DNA from: Leptobrachium leishanense
Taxonomy: Eukaryota; Chordata; Amphibia; Anura; Megophryidae
Assembly: GCA_009667805.1 (NCBI GenBank)
Contig: CM019069.1
Span: 51,644,422-51,708,421 of the forward strand
Direction: 5' to 3'
DNA: 64,000 nt
The notes below the pieces were generated by a model. That model was not told the DNA's origin and made no database searches. It worked only from the letters and a program-made list of their open reading frames with translations. A program made the translations under genes and the position numbers. Position 1 is the first letter of the stretch; each line of letters starts with the position of its first letter. This document shows, one piece after another, positions 45,969 to 59,785 of this stretch.

Positions 45969-46987
45969 GGGCTAGATTACATACCAAACGCTAACGATCG
46001 AATATGTAAGCGTTAACGTTAGGTTAAGTGACTTTAAAGCATACCCTCCATATTACCTTCTTAACGCTAATCCGGGTAAAAATCAGTTAGCACGCTGGTG
46101 ATTGCGCTAGCTTGTGCGAGCATACTGTATTTTGCGCTCCCTATACTTAACATGGGGAGGAGCGCAATCAGTAATTACCATTAGGATAAGTATAGGGAGT
46201 GCAAAATACAGTAAGCGCGCACACCGTTACAAAATCCAAACGCAAATTACCGCACCAATGGCTTAATGAAAAATTCAGTGTCATCTAGAAGCTGGTGCTG
46301 ACTGATTCTGCTTTTGCAGAAACCTTTAGCACCAGCTTAACCCCCCCCCCCAATAAATCAGATGCTCACCTCTCATCCTGCGGCGAGAACAGCGACCCAA
46401 TCTTCTGCTTCTGGCTGCCGGGAGCGGAGTGAGACTAGGAACAAATAGCCCCCCGTGTCTCTCCGCTATCACCCTGCAATGCTACGAGAGCTAGATTGCT
46501 AAGGGCTCACAGCCCGGCAGTGCAACCATCCATGTAGTCCTATGGACTCCAGGAGGTGATACTCGTGGCGGCGTGGAGTGACTGCCAGTATCCCCTAGGC
46601 ACTGGTGTGTGCAGCTCTTTGCATATGGGTGTGCACACATGGAACATTTATTAATTTAAAACTTATGTGGAGAAGATTTTTCACAAAATTCTGATTTTTC
46701 ATTAGAAATAACAAGCCTCTAATCAGAGATACAGTCAGTTTTTATGCTATTCCCCATAAACTAGATAAGGAATATCTAAAACGCCAATGTAGCATGTGAA
46801 AGAGGACCTCTTCACCCAACATTAGGGTATGCCTAAACACACCACCTGTGCATACCTATGCACCTAGGGTAGGGTATGGTCCCAGGGAAAGGTGCCGTGG
46901 TAGTGCCTGTCCCAGAATCTCACGCTAAAAGGTGTGGGTTTTCCCTGTTAGCATCCCCATTTTAGCGTGAAGTACGCAATCTAGCCC
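45969..46987. mobile_element. Family B element with ATA duplication
   Basis: A 1019-bp copy, ends GGGCTAGATTAC and GCAATCTAGCCC, flanked by ATA (45966-45968 and 46988-46990). It shares CTCCCTATACTTAACATG and CTGATTCTGCTTTTGCAG with other B copies. It is longer than the 52171 copy because of an unrelated stretch at about 46620-46850. Confidence 0.75.
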
Positions 46988-47040
46988 ATAGTTGTTGTTC
47001 GCATGTTTATTTTTCGATAAATGACCAGGTACTTATCCAA

Positions 47041-47761
47041 GGGCTCTATTACATTCTTCACGCAAACGTTAACGCATGCGCAAAAAAGCATTAACGCGAG
47101 GGGCAAAACCCTTTCTGCTGAACGTCGTATTACAATGTCAGTGCAACAAATGCGCGTATACGTCTACCGCGGGTGAACCTGTACGAACACTGCGCGAGCT
47201 TACTGTACTTCGCGCGTCCTATACTTAACATTGTGAGCGCAAATGCGTTTGTGCGCTGGTACGCGGACGGTATTACAATCTATGCGCAGTTTGTAACGCA
47301 CAGCCTTTGCGCTCATAATTTTAGCAACTCCTAAAAGCTGGAGTTAATGGCAAATTCTATCAACCTGGCCGAAACCAAATACACCAGCCCGAAAAAAAAA
47401 ATACGCAGCAAAATATAGTTACACATTCTAAACATACCAACCAATAAATTTGAGACGTTGTGCTTGTTTTTGTTTTTTTTTGATACAGCATATATGCGCA
47501 GATTGACTTTGACAGGCGCAAAAACTTAACTGAGACAATTGTGGTTCATGATTCTGATTGGCTGAATCGCGTGAAATAAACAGTCCGCACACTGATTTTT
47601 GCGCACAACATTACAGCGCGCACGTTTTTGCGCGTCCGTTTTATACGCGTTATTTTTTTACGGATAAAAAAATGCGCGAGGATTGTAATACCAGCGTTGA
47701 TTTACGCGTGCTAACGTTTGCGTTCTGCGTGCGTTTTTGCGTGAAGAATGTAATAGGGCCC
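47041..47761. mobile_element. Family B element with CAA duplication
   Basis: A 721-bp copy, ends GGGCTCTATTACATTCTTCA and TGAAGAATGTAATAGGGCCC, flanked by CAA (47038-47040 and 47762-47764). It matches 3717-4431 in the opposite orientation and is complete at both ends, so it is the best reference copy here. Confidence 0.85.
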
Positions 47762-47764
47762 CAA

Positions 47765-48459
47765 GTCTTTTCAGCTACCTTTGGTAATAAGGGACATTGA
47801 TGTTGAAAACTGGGTATTGAGTATATACTTTGCTTACACTATTTATAGATTACACAGCACCAAAATTCCTAAGGTGATTGCGTGATCCCAGCCCTCCCAT
47901 TCACTCCCAAGTATTGTTTATTGGGGGTCACGTATAAATGTTGTGCTGGGATAAGTGCAAATATCTTGAGAAAAATTATAAACCCAGAGCTGTCAGCAGG
48001 GACATTCCATCGGTTTCCATGGTGATTCTTCTCCTTTTGGATCTTTATCTTAGAAATATATATAATATAAAGTATACAGCCTCATATACAGTACATATAA
48101 TACATATATTTATAGTATTTCATACTCAATCATACATGGAATTTAGTGTGTTTTTTATGTGAAAATCCCCATAATATGAACAGATACTATGTTTTTGAAT
48201 AAACCAGCTTGATAAAATAAGATTTTAGACCAGAGGAGTGCAAATAACAACGTTCTTATCTTTTTTCCAACTGTCTCATTGCTTCTTCCTGTATTCCGTC
48301 CCAACATTCTGTCTCCATCCACATTGTACTTTTAGATTATAAGCCTATGGGCAACTTGTATAGCATTTTAATAAAAAAGGAAAATTACAAATCTTAGGGT
48401 AATATAGGAAAACATATAGGGTAAATTCCCACAGACACCGAGTGATATGTAAATAGTAA
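47765..48459. other. No gene seen
   Basis: Unassigned AT-rich sequence. Confidence 0.5.
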
Positions 48460-48785
48460 ACACTCACAAGACCATAATATTATATGTCCCATCGATCTTA
48501 ATATACCAAATTTTGCTGGCGTCTGCTAAGTCCCGCCACAAGTTTCAGGGAAGGGCAACACAGCAAAGATGAATAGATAAACAACGTTGGTAGTGTTAAA
48601 ATAAGCAACAATTTATTACTTACTCTAAAAAATTATAAAACAATACAGCAGGCATAAGATCCAAATGGGGTGTATGCAAATGGCTCAACACGTTTCGTCC
48701 CAATAGGGACTTTCTCAGGAGCAAATATAATATATTTGGTATATTAAGATCGACGGGACATATAATATTATGGTCTTGTGAGTGT
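48460..48785. repeat. Fold-back element, 53-bp arms, hammerhead-like motif in loop
   Basis: The arms 48460-48512 and 48734-48785 are inverted copies with about one mismatch (ACACTCACAAGACC..., ...GGTCTTGTGAGTGT). On the minus strand the loop contains CTGAGAAA, a perfect 5-bp stem GTCCC/GGGAC, and GAAAC (48690-48718), the order of a hammerhead core with an altered first element. No cleavage triplet is clear. Confidence 0.75.
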
Positions 48786-50090
48786 AACCAGGAACCTAAT
48801 TCTATTTGTACCAATATTTCTTAATAACGTAACGCTGTCTCTGGTTAGTTTCTAAACTGTAAACTGTAACGCATAAAAGAAGGTATATGTCACCCACTCG
48901 TCTTAGACTGGAAGCACGTTGAGCAGGGTCCTCTTTTTAACTGGTTTTCTCCATGTGTCGTAGGTATTTGTAAATTTTATGACAGTAAATACAACACAAG
49001 GGGACAATCTGTATACACAATAAAACCACACATAGGGTAAAGCCCCCTTATACATAAAATACAATATGAGCCAATTGAGCACTCGCAGATATGTGCAGAT
49101 TAAAGAGCTTTAAGGGGGTTCTACCAATTGTACAGCTCTGTGGAATATGGTGGTGCTTTACAAATAATTGTAAATGGAACACTTTGAAATACATAGAGAG
49201 TCAGTCTTATCTACCTCTTCTCCTCACTCTTATAAGTTTTTTGGGTTTGTTTAGTACAATATGAATAGAATAGTCAAGAATCGCATTAAAATGTTTATAC
49301 AAACAGGTGATCACTTATAAAAAGGGCTGAAAATAAATGTAAAATAATAATGATCTTGAAATCGGGTTGGAGGAAGTAACAACTCCAATGTACTTGCTCT
49401 GCATGCCCTACAAGACAATTGCACGTATGTATGATGACTACCGCAAGGGCACAAGATGCTGACAGTGGTGTTTTAGCAACACTCAAGGGCAACTATGTCA
49501 TAAAAATAACAGTTCTTTAAATTAAAGAAAAATTCAATACACTCTAAGATTTTTTTTGGCATCAGAGTTACTATGTATGGGACTGGCTTTACATTCAAGG
49601 TCCAGTCAGAGTCGCTCCTGTGCTGTGCACCAACATACAAGACATAAGACATAAAATAAGGAGGATGATGGATTGATGTTTCTAGGAACACAAATGAGCA
49701 GAATTCCCATTGACATTGGCAGAGCATGATCTTGGGTTGGTAAATGAACATGGAGAAATCATCAGTGACATTCCAATGGTTTTCATGGTGATTCTTCCCC
49801 ATTTATGTTAGACTTGCCACTTATATAACGATAATGCTGTGTAAGTATTGTGTTCATGATGTATTCTTATATTTATTTATTCCATTTGTATTCGCATTTT
49901 CTTTGCATTTTGAGGTCTGGTCTTATTCCCTTTAAAATACAAAATTCTGTATTTTTTTTTCAATTTAAAGGGACACTGCCACTAACATAAGCTGTAACTA
50001 GATTACTTGTGCATTATAAACAAAAACACATTATAAATCACATGCTACAGCTTTTTATTCTTTGTTTGAAGTAGTATGGTAAGATAAGCT
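48786..50090. other. No gene; dispersed repeat pieces
   Basis: 48890-48980 (GAGCAGGGTCCTCTTT) and 49110-49180 (TTGTACAGCTCTGTGGAATA) are parts of the dispersed repeat seen at 14135 and 52005. TTTAAAGGGACACTGCCACT at 49966 is a TTAA-type MITE end. The rest is unassigned. Confidence 0.4.
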
Positions 50091-50258
50091 AGTATGGTAA
50101 AAAAGTTGTTTTATTAACATCAAATGTTGGAACAGCGATTTGTTTAATTGCCACTGAGCAATCGCTTTTTTGGCGCGATACGCGTTTGGCCTGAGTTTTA
50201 GCATTGTATTTTATTTTTTCCATCATTTGATGTTAATAAAACCACTTTTTTACCATAC
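50091..50258. repeat. Fold-back with 40-bp arms
   Basis: The arms 50091-50130 and 50219-50258 are inverted copies with about four mismatches (AGTATGGTAAAAAAG... facing ...CTTTTTTACCATAC). The loop holds GATACGCGTTTGGCCTGAG, the reverse form of the GAAACGCGT-type motif, in decayed form. Confidence 0.7.
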
Positions 50259-51598
50259 AATTTGCTGGTTCATCCATTGGGAATCTGGTTCAACATTCCT
50301 TTATCTGAGAGGGGCGTTTTAAAGGTTTGGCCACATAATCAAACCACAAGGCGACAACAACTAGAGCCCGTTTATTGGCTATAGAGGGGTGAGTGCAAAA
50401 TTTCACCGATATATGTATACTTTATATTTTCAGTACCATTCGCACTAGGAAATTTTTCTTGTGTTTACTTTTCGTGAGTTTCAAGATTCCTATCAAGAAC
50501 CGAGAGGCTGACGGGTACGCCTGATGAAGTGCCCTTATATGCAGTACAAGAGCATTAGGTTGCTCTAGACCATGTGAGTTGTTAATCATTAAAATACACA
50601 GTAATAATTGTATTTTTTATTGCACCATTAGTTTTATGTTTGTCTTTTTATGAGGCTGATGTCACTCCCCGCCGTTACAAGTTACTACTATTTACATTGA
50701 ATATTAGAATTTTTTTCTGCAAAGCTACATCTAAGGTATTTATTTTCCTTGGTGTGGGGACAAAAGAGCGCTTCACTATTGTTTTTTGTTAATTTATATA
50801 GGTGGTGTGGGGACTATTCACTTTTCAGTGTATAGAGCGAACTAGTATCACTTTCCCCATCTTTTTTTTTTAAGCGTCACAGAAGTATATTAGTATTTTG
50901 CATTAGACTCCACACAGCAATGATACATAGTGAGAAATGAGAAATTAAGTTATTACACCGGCATTGTTCACTTTATAATTGAAAAACGGACAATGCTGCT
51001 GCTTTAGAACAGAAAAAGATGAGGCTTTTGTTGTATTCCATTTCTTTTTGTACATTTTACACGCTCATATTTGGTATCATTGAATAGGCCAGACTCTGGC
51101 CAGTGGTTTTATGTAAAAACACAGGGGTTAAATTGGGTGTAACAATACATTCCCACAAGAGTAACAGCAGGGAAGATATAAAAATTGTATTGTTTGGGGA
51201 AATTAGCACAACGTAACAATGATTTTTATAAAAATTTCCTTTAATCGTTTTGTGAATAAAATGATCAAAATGCTTTACAGGGAAAGCTACACTTACATTT
51301 TCTTTCATTTTCAAATGTGTCACACTGTATAATTATTATTGCTTGACTCATTGGCCTCACTTTTTATCAGAATCAGAAGGATGAAAGGCCAAGTTCACCC
51401 TGTGAGGAAAAAAAAGCAATCCTGAGGTTTTAACAGATTGTCATTGCCTATGAAAACACATTAATTTAGAGAAGCCTATCGACTCCCTCCATGATCCCTC
51501 ACTGTACATTTCTTGCTCCATCTTCCCAATCAGCCCATGTGTACCCCGATATTTCACTTACTCCAGGTACCCTCACCTACAGTGTCACCCTTCTCCTG
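50259..51598. other. No gene; family K fragment at about 50930-51140
   Basis: GCATTGTTCACTTTATAATTG and TATTTGGTATCATTGAATAGG (in part) match modules of the large inverted repeat at 57.8-61.2 kb. Near 50527 CCTGATGAAGTGCCC occurs without a following GAAAC. Confidence 0.4.
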
Positions 51599-52008
51599 TT
51601 AGGCTGGGGTCAGACTAACGCATTTTTTAACGTGCGTTTAGGCGCACTTAATCACGGCTGAAGTAGCAGCAATGATGGCCAATATACGAAGTACGGCCGC
51701 CCGAAAGTCCGGCCGCGCAACGCAAGTGGAAGATGAACGCATTTTTTCGAGAACGCAGAACCGCTAGTACTGACGTACAGTGTACGCTGCGTCCGCTAGC
51801 GGCGTGTGTGCATGATTAGGAGATGTCAGACACTGCTAATGTCCAGCCTACATAACGTCCAGATGCAAAAAGTGTTTTATTGACGATCCGTAAACAATCA
51901 CGTCGTCTGACCGTTTTCGCGCATTCTGTGAAAAAATACGTCAATGCGTTCGGACACCCTTTTTTTTGACGGTCGCTGCGAATAATGCGTTCGTTTGACC
52001 CTAGCCTT
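51599..52008. mobile_element. Family D MITE, copy 2
   Basis: About 410 bp, same orientation and order as 45298-45726. Ends TAGGCTGGGGTCAGAC and GTTTGACCCTAGCCTTA. Differences are mainly at CpG positions plus a short deletion near 51900. Confidence 0.8.
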
Positions 52009-52167
52009 AGATTGTGAGCTCTCGAGCATGGTCCTCCCTCCTACTATGCGGTGTGTGTGTAACATGCATGTGTATTCGTCATTCTGTCTCTCCCATTGTA
52101 CAGCTAAGGAATCTGTTGGCGCTTAATAAATACTTGTAACTGTAACTATCTTTCTGCAGTCAGACAT
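52009..52167 (+). repeat. Dispersed vertebrate repeat end
   Basis: TTAGATTGTGAGCTCTCGAG, CATTGTACAGCTAAGGAATC and GTTGGCGCTTAATAAATAC are in the order common in this widespread repeat. It lies between D and B elements. Confidence 0.55.
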
Positions 52168-52170
52168 TAA

Positions 52171-52804
52171 GGGCACTATCACTGCCTTAACACTGGCGTC
52201 TATTGACGTGCCGCATAAATCACCTCTCAATCGCTAAAGGGTTAAAAAAACATTAGCGAATCGGTATTAGCACTTTTTAGCGCCAACATGGTGAGCGCAA
52301 AGTGTAGGCAGAGAGTAATTAGCGTTAGGATCACAAAGTCCTAACGCTAATTACAAACAGCTGTCGCTAACTGAAAAGGTTTGCTACAGCGCTGAGCTAC
52401 TGCTAACTGATTCTGCTGCTGAAGAATCAGCAGCAGCTGAGAACCCCCCCAAAAAAACAAATACTCACCTCTCATCCCGCTTCGAGAACGGCGGCACGAT
52501 CCACCGCTTCTGGCTGCTGGGAGCTGAGTGAGACTGGGGAAAAAAAGTCCCCAGTCTCCCTCCGCGATCACTCTACCGACCTGCAGGATTTCGCAAGAGC
52601 CGAAATCCTGCCGGTCATGTGACCCGGCAGCAGAAGCCTCCATGGAGTCCTGGAGCATCCTGGACTCTTGAGGCCACTATGGGGCAAGCTACGGACTCAG
52701 CACCTGCCCCGTAATCTACAGGTAAAACGGACGCTATGGGGAGATTAGCGAACGCAAATGTTTCCCCTTAGTGTCCCCGTTTTAGCTGTAGGCTGATAGT
52801 GCCC
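52171..52804. mobile_element. Family B element with TAA duplication
   Basis: A 634-bp copy, ends GGGCACTATCA and TGATAGTGCCC, flanked by TAA (52168-52170 and 52805-52807). Internal block AACTGATTCTGCTGCTGAAG and a hairpin around TCCTAACGCTAATTAC shared with the copies at 1 and 17739. Confidence 0.8.
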
Positions 52805-52807
52805 TAA

Positions 52808-54183
52808 GGGTTTGCTTATCAATTGAATTTATTTGGCTTGTATTTTCAGGGAAATAATAGCATGCATTAGCAAATAAAAGGGACTAGTGAGCAATTATAT
52901 ATGAGGTTTTATCCATATACTCCAAGTCTAATGATAGTGTAATTTATAAAGTAACCTAAGGGAAACATTTAAAGAAATTAACTTATGGGAGACATTGTAT
53001 ATATGAGCAGCATGTGTATTCCTGCTTTATTTTCTTCATTGATCAATAGTTAAAAAACAAATAGAGATTTATTTTGTGCCATCTGATTTACAACATTTTC
53101 CATTAAAAGCCTATCGGGGAAAGAATAGCACTTCATGTCAAACTGAACTTTCTTTCGATTAAACTACCTAAATTACTTCAGTGAGTTGTAAGCACAGAAG
53201 TGGTTGATGATGAATTGCTTTTGCATACATGCACTTTTCTTGTTGCAACATTATTCTGCTAAAAAAAAAATTAGAAGAAAGGTGAGCTCTCATAGGAAGA
53301 AAAATGAAAGTCCAGAATGTTTCAATTTCTAATGACGTTTTTGTAAATGCTGCGCGCATAGACTGCATAACCTATTTAAGAGAGATCTCGGCAGAATTCC
53401 TGAAAATAGATTGTCTCTGTAGACCAGTTCTTAATGACTACAGGTAATTGTAATGTAATTCCTCCACAACAATGTAGTATTAATTGTAAATGATTAAAAC
53501 GTTGTATGAAAAAAATGCAATTATAATTTTCTTACAATTTATAACCCAGGTGCTTTTTTTTTTATCAAAGGATTTTCCATTGCTACAACGGGTTGCCCTT
53601 GGGTTTAGGGTAACACACATAAGATTTAGCAAATGCCTATACACCATGACTTTAATTAGATTTTATTTGTTTGTTTTAATATTGTTCTGCATCATTTCCT
53701 TTTTAATTGTGGCACTGAAAGTATGAAACATGAATCTTCATTTACTAGTAGCAAAAACTGTTAAAAAAAGAAGGTTATTTGGTCTGGGTAATTGTCACAA
53801 TCAGTGTCATGTGGTTTTGTCTTGTGTAACAGATGCGTAAGAAAAACCTTTCATGACAATAACACACAGCAAGAGGTGGATATTTGGCAGTTTTCAGGGA
53901 GTACTAAATTTTTGTCAAAAACAGCTGTTGTTATAGTTAAATTGGGTATTATTCATAGATATCATATAAAATGTGTATGTACTATACAACACAGAACATA
54001 AGAGCTGTCACAATCCAACATTTAGATTTATAACCTTTTCACTAGCTAGTGATTTTGTTTACGTAAAATAGTATCATAATTTGTATTAAAACCTCCAGAT
54101 GCATAGTTAACACTTAAATGTAGGCTAAAATATAATATTCTTGCGTTATAGGGTGTTATTCTTAGATAGCTAAAATATTAAAA
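52808..54183. other. No gene seen
   Basis: Unassigned AT-rich sequence. Confidence 0.5.
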
Positions 54184-54340
54184 TAATAACAGACCCAGGG
54201 TGCATAAAAGTGAGACAGATGTCATTTGCATATCCTACCCAGAATTCCTTGCTGCATATGGGGAATGTGGCACAGGAGCTCTGGGATGCAATTCATCGAA
54301 TTGCTGTGATGTGCAAGTGGCTTCTGCAATAATAAACACA
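54184..54340. repeat. Dispersed repeat, inverted partner of 25038-25196
   Basis: It runs from AATAACAGACCCAGGGTGCA to CTTCTGCAATAATAAACAC and is complementary to the earlier copy along about 155 bp. Confidence 0.65.
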
Positions 54341-54429
54341 CTTATTATAGTGTGGAGGCCTTTTATCTCACTTTTTGTCCTCCACTACGACCCTTGTAGA
54401 TACTAAAATATTAAAATAATACGTTTCTG

Positions 54430-55700
54430 AACATTTTTAAAATTTTATTTATTCACTTACCTGTTACAGAAATATTGCTGGGATGAAAGGTTCTAAACTC
54501 TAGATGGTGTTCCTTATCTTCAAGAAATTCAAACCGGGTCACCATTTTTAACTTCCAGGCAAAAAGTACCTATGTGTGAGACACAGTGAAAGTGATAGAG
54601 GTAGATAATAAAAAAGGTCAGATATCCTGCTCAATTTATAGTTACCATAATGAGATTATAAGCAATGCAGCTTTCAAGGAATACCAATAGAATATAATAA
54701 TATTATCTGTATTTCAGTGACGTGCGGTGAAGTCAGTGGCTGGTGAGGCACTGGCTAGTATCAGAGCAAGACATACACAGGGTTACGCAGTCGCGATTTA
54801 CGCATTTGATTATTGTTATATAGGAGATTAGAGTTTCACTATTTATAAAGTTTTCATCTTTTTTTACAGCTATGCGCATGCACTTACAATACTGACTAAT
54901 AAAGGGCACTATTAAAGCTCTTACTGTAAAAAAAGTTTGCATACAGGTGTTTAATGTTGTAAGAGCATGCACTTACAATACTGACTAATAGAGGGCGCTA
55001 TTACACACATGCTGATTGCTGAGCTCTGCCTGCCCCCCTCCCCACGACTGACGAGGACAGTCACATCACTGTCCTGCGTCAATCAATCCATGGGGAGCTC
55101 TGCCTCCCATGGGGGGTGTTTTTTTTTTAAATAAAGAAGTGCTTGAGACCAGTGGAGCTTTCCCATTGGCTCAAGCTTTCAATTGCTCTCATTGCTTCTG
55201 TAGGCACAAATAAGCGTAGAACCAGCTTGAGCTTCGCAATTAGTGTAGCATTCAGCTGCGCAAATTGCGCAGGCTAGGCTGGCTCAGTGCTGCCCCTGCT
55301 GTCTGTGTAGTGAATCACACACAGCAACTGAAAGTGCAGGAGAAAAAAAAAAGCGGAGGTCAGAGAGAAGAAGGAAGCACAGCGAGGGAGCGTGGAGCAG
55401 GTGAGTATGAGAACTTTTTTCAATAAATAAAATTTAATTTACAGTTTAAATATACACATCACATATGGCATTACAGCACAATGACCACATTCATTTACTG
55501 GAATGGCAGGGGAGGCTCTGCCGCCCCTGCCACCCCTGACTGCACATCCCTGCTGTATTTGGCATAATGCCGGTATATGGAAATTACAGTAACATTTTGT
55601 ATCTGTGCTGTACAGGGATTTCCTGTACAGTAGGGAGTGACTACAGAGCTCTTCCTCAGTTCTGTTCTCTCCTTGGCTTTACTAATGCAGCAATACTTAG
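54430..55700. repeat. Family F dispersed repeat, copy 2, split by a hAT-like element
   Basis: 54430-54706 and 55561-55700 align to the F copy at 15655-16765. The insertion point is at a different position from that in the first copy, so each shows the empty site of the other. Confidence 0.65.
54707..55560. mobile_element. hAT-like element with exact 8-bp duplication
   Basis: The element 54715-55552 (838 bp) begins CAGTGACGTGCGGT and ends ACTGCACATCCCTG. The duplication CTGTATTT is exact (54707-54714 and 55553-55560). Two internal copies of CTTACAATACTGACTAATA about 80 bp apart (54885 and 54970) form a direct repeat. A purine-rich stretch at 55340-55400 follows. No transposase. Confidence 0.85.
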
Positions 55701-56864
55701 CTACTTTGTTTCTCATTTGTTGTCAAGATTTATAAGGTTTTAAAGAGCTAGATAAGAATATATATAAAGTACAACAATCGTGCATAAGGAAGAAAAAACA
55801 CAGGGGGGGGGACGACATAAATTCCGTATCAGAGAAAAGTGTCCTTATCTAGGTTAAAGGAAAGGCAAGTTCTTATTTTTTACACATAGGGAATCAGAAG
55901 TATGTGCGTATAGTAGCTGCTGCATTTCATTTAACTGTCTGTATTCAAATACTTTCTCTGTTTAATTATGTTTTCAAAGAACTTAGTTGTGAGAGAGTTA
56001 ATTATTATCTTGACTCTATTCCAGCGCAGAGCTATTTTAGGTCGAGTGTACGCAATAGCTATATAGGATCCATTCATTCTGTGTCATCCCTAGACACCAG
56101 GAAACTGGGAAGGGAAATGCATAATTTTGGTAAGGTTTCAGGAAATATTCTTGGAATTCCAAAGAGAACTGCTCACAAGCTATTACAAGAAATATCTTGG
56201 CAGTCTTGTGTGTCTCCGGCATTCATAAAGACAGTGCTACAATGTGTGTGTTTTTATGCGATAGTATATGCACTTTAAATCGATACCCTTCAAATAAAAG
56301 CTGTTGACGTGTGAATCATATCTGAGATGCAAACATTAAATGTATGGCGGAGATGACAACCACATACATCTATATTTGTGAACTGTTGAAGGTGAAAGAT
56401 CATGCTCTTCATGTTGGTCATATTCAGTGTCACTTATTGACTTTCTAAATGATTTACCTGTGAATGGAATGCAAAGCGTTGAAAGATGATGGAAAACTAG
56501 TTGCCATAATGATTTGTGTCGTGTTGAATGTGATGATGACATGCACGGCATAAAGTTGTGGTGCTAGACATTTCAACTATGCATTGGATTCTCTCCAGCA
56601 GACAGATATTTTGTTTTGTTTTTAACAGTTTAAAAGCATTGTTTTTACGTTATTAGTATTATTATGTCTCAGAGTTTAAACTCACAAATGTATCCTTTGA
56701 AATAGTTTTTTCTTTAGTTGCTGGCTTATAAATGTTGCATATTATGTTTTGTTTGTATATCACTAAAAATACAGGTCAAGAATTTATTTTATAGATAGAC
56801 ATGTCACTAAATTTTACTTTGGGAAATTTGTTAAATCAACTCAATCCAATGGTGGAATATCTAA

Positions 56865-56913
<49 letters not shown>

Positions 56914-57171
56914 ACAAAAAAAAACCACAACAAAAGATATAGTTAAACAGGCTTTTTTAAAAAAAAATTTTTTTTTTTTAATAAAAGCTCTTTAAACTAA
57001 GCCTGCAATTCCAGCCCAGCTCCTTTGAAGTCCTGACCGGTGAAAACCGGTTCCCACACCAGAGGAATCTCTACTCTCCAGGTTCCAATGTTCTTCGAGG
57101 GTGGTCCTAGGGTGAATTAGGTGTCTCTGTACTCGTCTCCAATATGCGATTTTATTTTCATTCTTTCATTC
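55701..57171. other. No gene; ATCT microsatellite inside
   Basis: Unassigned apart from the microsatellite. The 124-codon ORF at 55904-56278 has no domain I recognise and no splice or promoter context. Confidence 0.45.
56865..56912. repeat. (ATCT)n microsatellite
   Basis: About 12 perfect tetranucleotide units followed by an A run. Confidence 0.95.
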
Positions 57172-57304
57172 ATCGAGCAACCTCTCCAGTAAGTGTCCTT
57201 GGGCAAGACACCTAACGGTACATACTCGCCACCCAGGACATACTTGAAAACGAGAAAAATCTCAATGTATCCTTCCTGGTAAAATCCTTTCTCAAAAAAA
57301 AAAA
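57172..57304 (+). mobile_element. tRNA-type SINE, copy 4, 5'-truncated
   Basis: It begins within the middle (CCTCTCCAGTAAGTGTCC), continues GGGCAAGACACCTAACGGTA and the CTCAATGTATCCTTCCTGG tail, and ends in A's. Head and B box are missing. Confidence 0.75.
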
Positions 57305-57770
57305 GTGCATTTAACCACTTTGTTTCCAAAAGTCTGTATAGTCTGCACTATAGTTTGTTATTTTGATATTTCAGATTTTTTAAGGTTATCTCTTCCATTT
57401 GTTTTTATTTTCTATATTGTCTTTATGTATTAGTAGTTCTTTTTTGCAATGTACAAAAATGTTATACCATATGCGCCATATTAATTTCTACTATGAATTG
57501 TGCCTCTGTTAACAAACCTCCTGCACCTCTCAAGAGATAATCTAAGGTTCATACAGGAGGGAGGGAAAGGGAGGGGTTAAACAATAACCTCCTAACCCTC
57601 CCTGTGCGCCCCACTCCTGTTTTAACAATAGAGTTACTATCAGAGCTGGATTAACATAGGGGCTGATAGAGCAGCAGCTCCAGGCCCATGCCCCATAATA
57701 GGCCCAGAGAAAAGATAACTATGTCTGCATTCATGGCCGGATTAAGATCTCTATGGGCCTGGAGCTGAAG
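57305..57770. repeat. Family K-associated sequence
   Basis: 57645-57770 (GGATTAACATAGGGGCTGAT, GCAGCAGCTCCAGGCCCATG) is the inverse of the loop of the large inverted repeat at 60261-60352. The rest is unassigned. Confidence 0.5.
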
Positions 57771-58164
57771 ATTTTGGTGGCTTTTTTTGGAATTTAGTGA
57801 AACGAAAACAGATTTTAGGTTCTTTACTAGTGCAGGTACGGGTATATCTAATCAGGCAAATACTGTGAGTAAATTTCCATTTAGATTTCAATCATTTACA
57901 GAGTGTAAAATTATAGATTTACATTTTATCATCCAAACCTTTGTGGTTATATATTCTATAAGGAATTTTTGTTAAAGAATTGAAATGGGAACCTGTTCCT
58001 GCATTTTTCGGAGAAAATTTCCAATTTTAACCAAAAAAAGGAAATATTTCCCTTGTGTTTTGGAGGATGGTGTTTTATGAATAATATGACTGTATAAAAC
58101 ACTGACCTTGCTCTCATCGTGGGAAATGAAAAGGTGCGTAATGGCAGTGGTATTTCTCATTTTA

Positions 58165-59785
<1,621 letters not shown>

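Noticed and set aside
55904..56278. A 124-codon ORF as a possible host exon
   Set aside because: There is no recognisable domain, codon bias or splice context that I can support.
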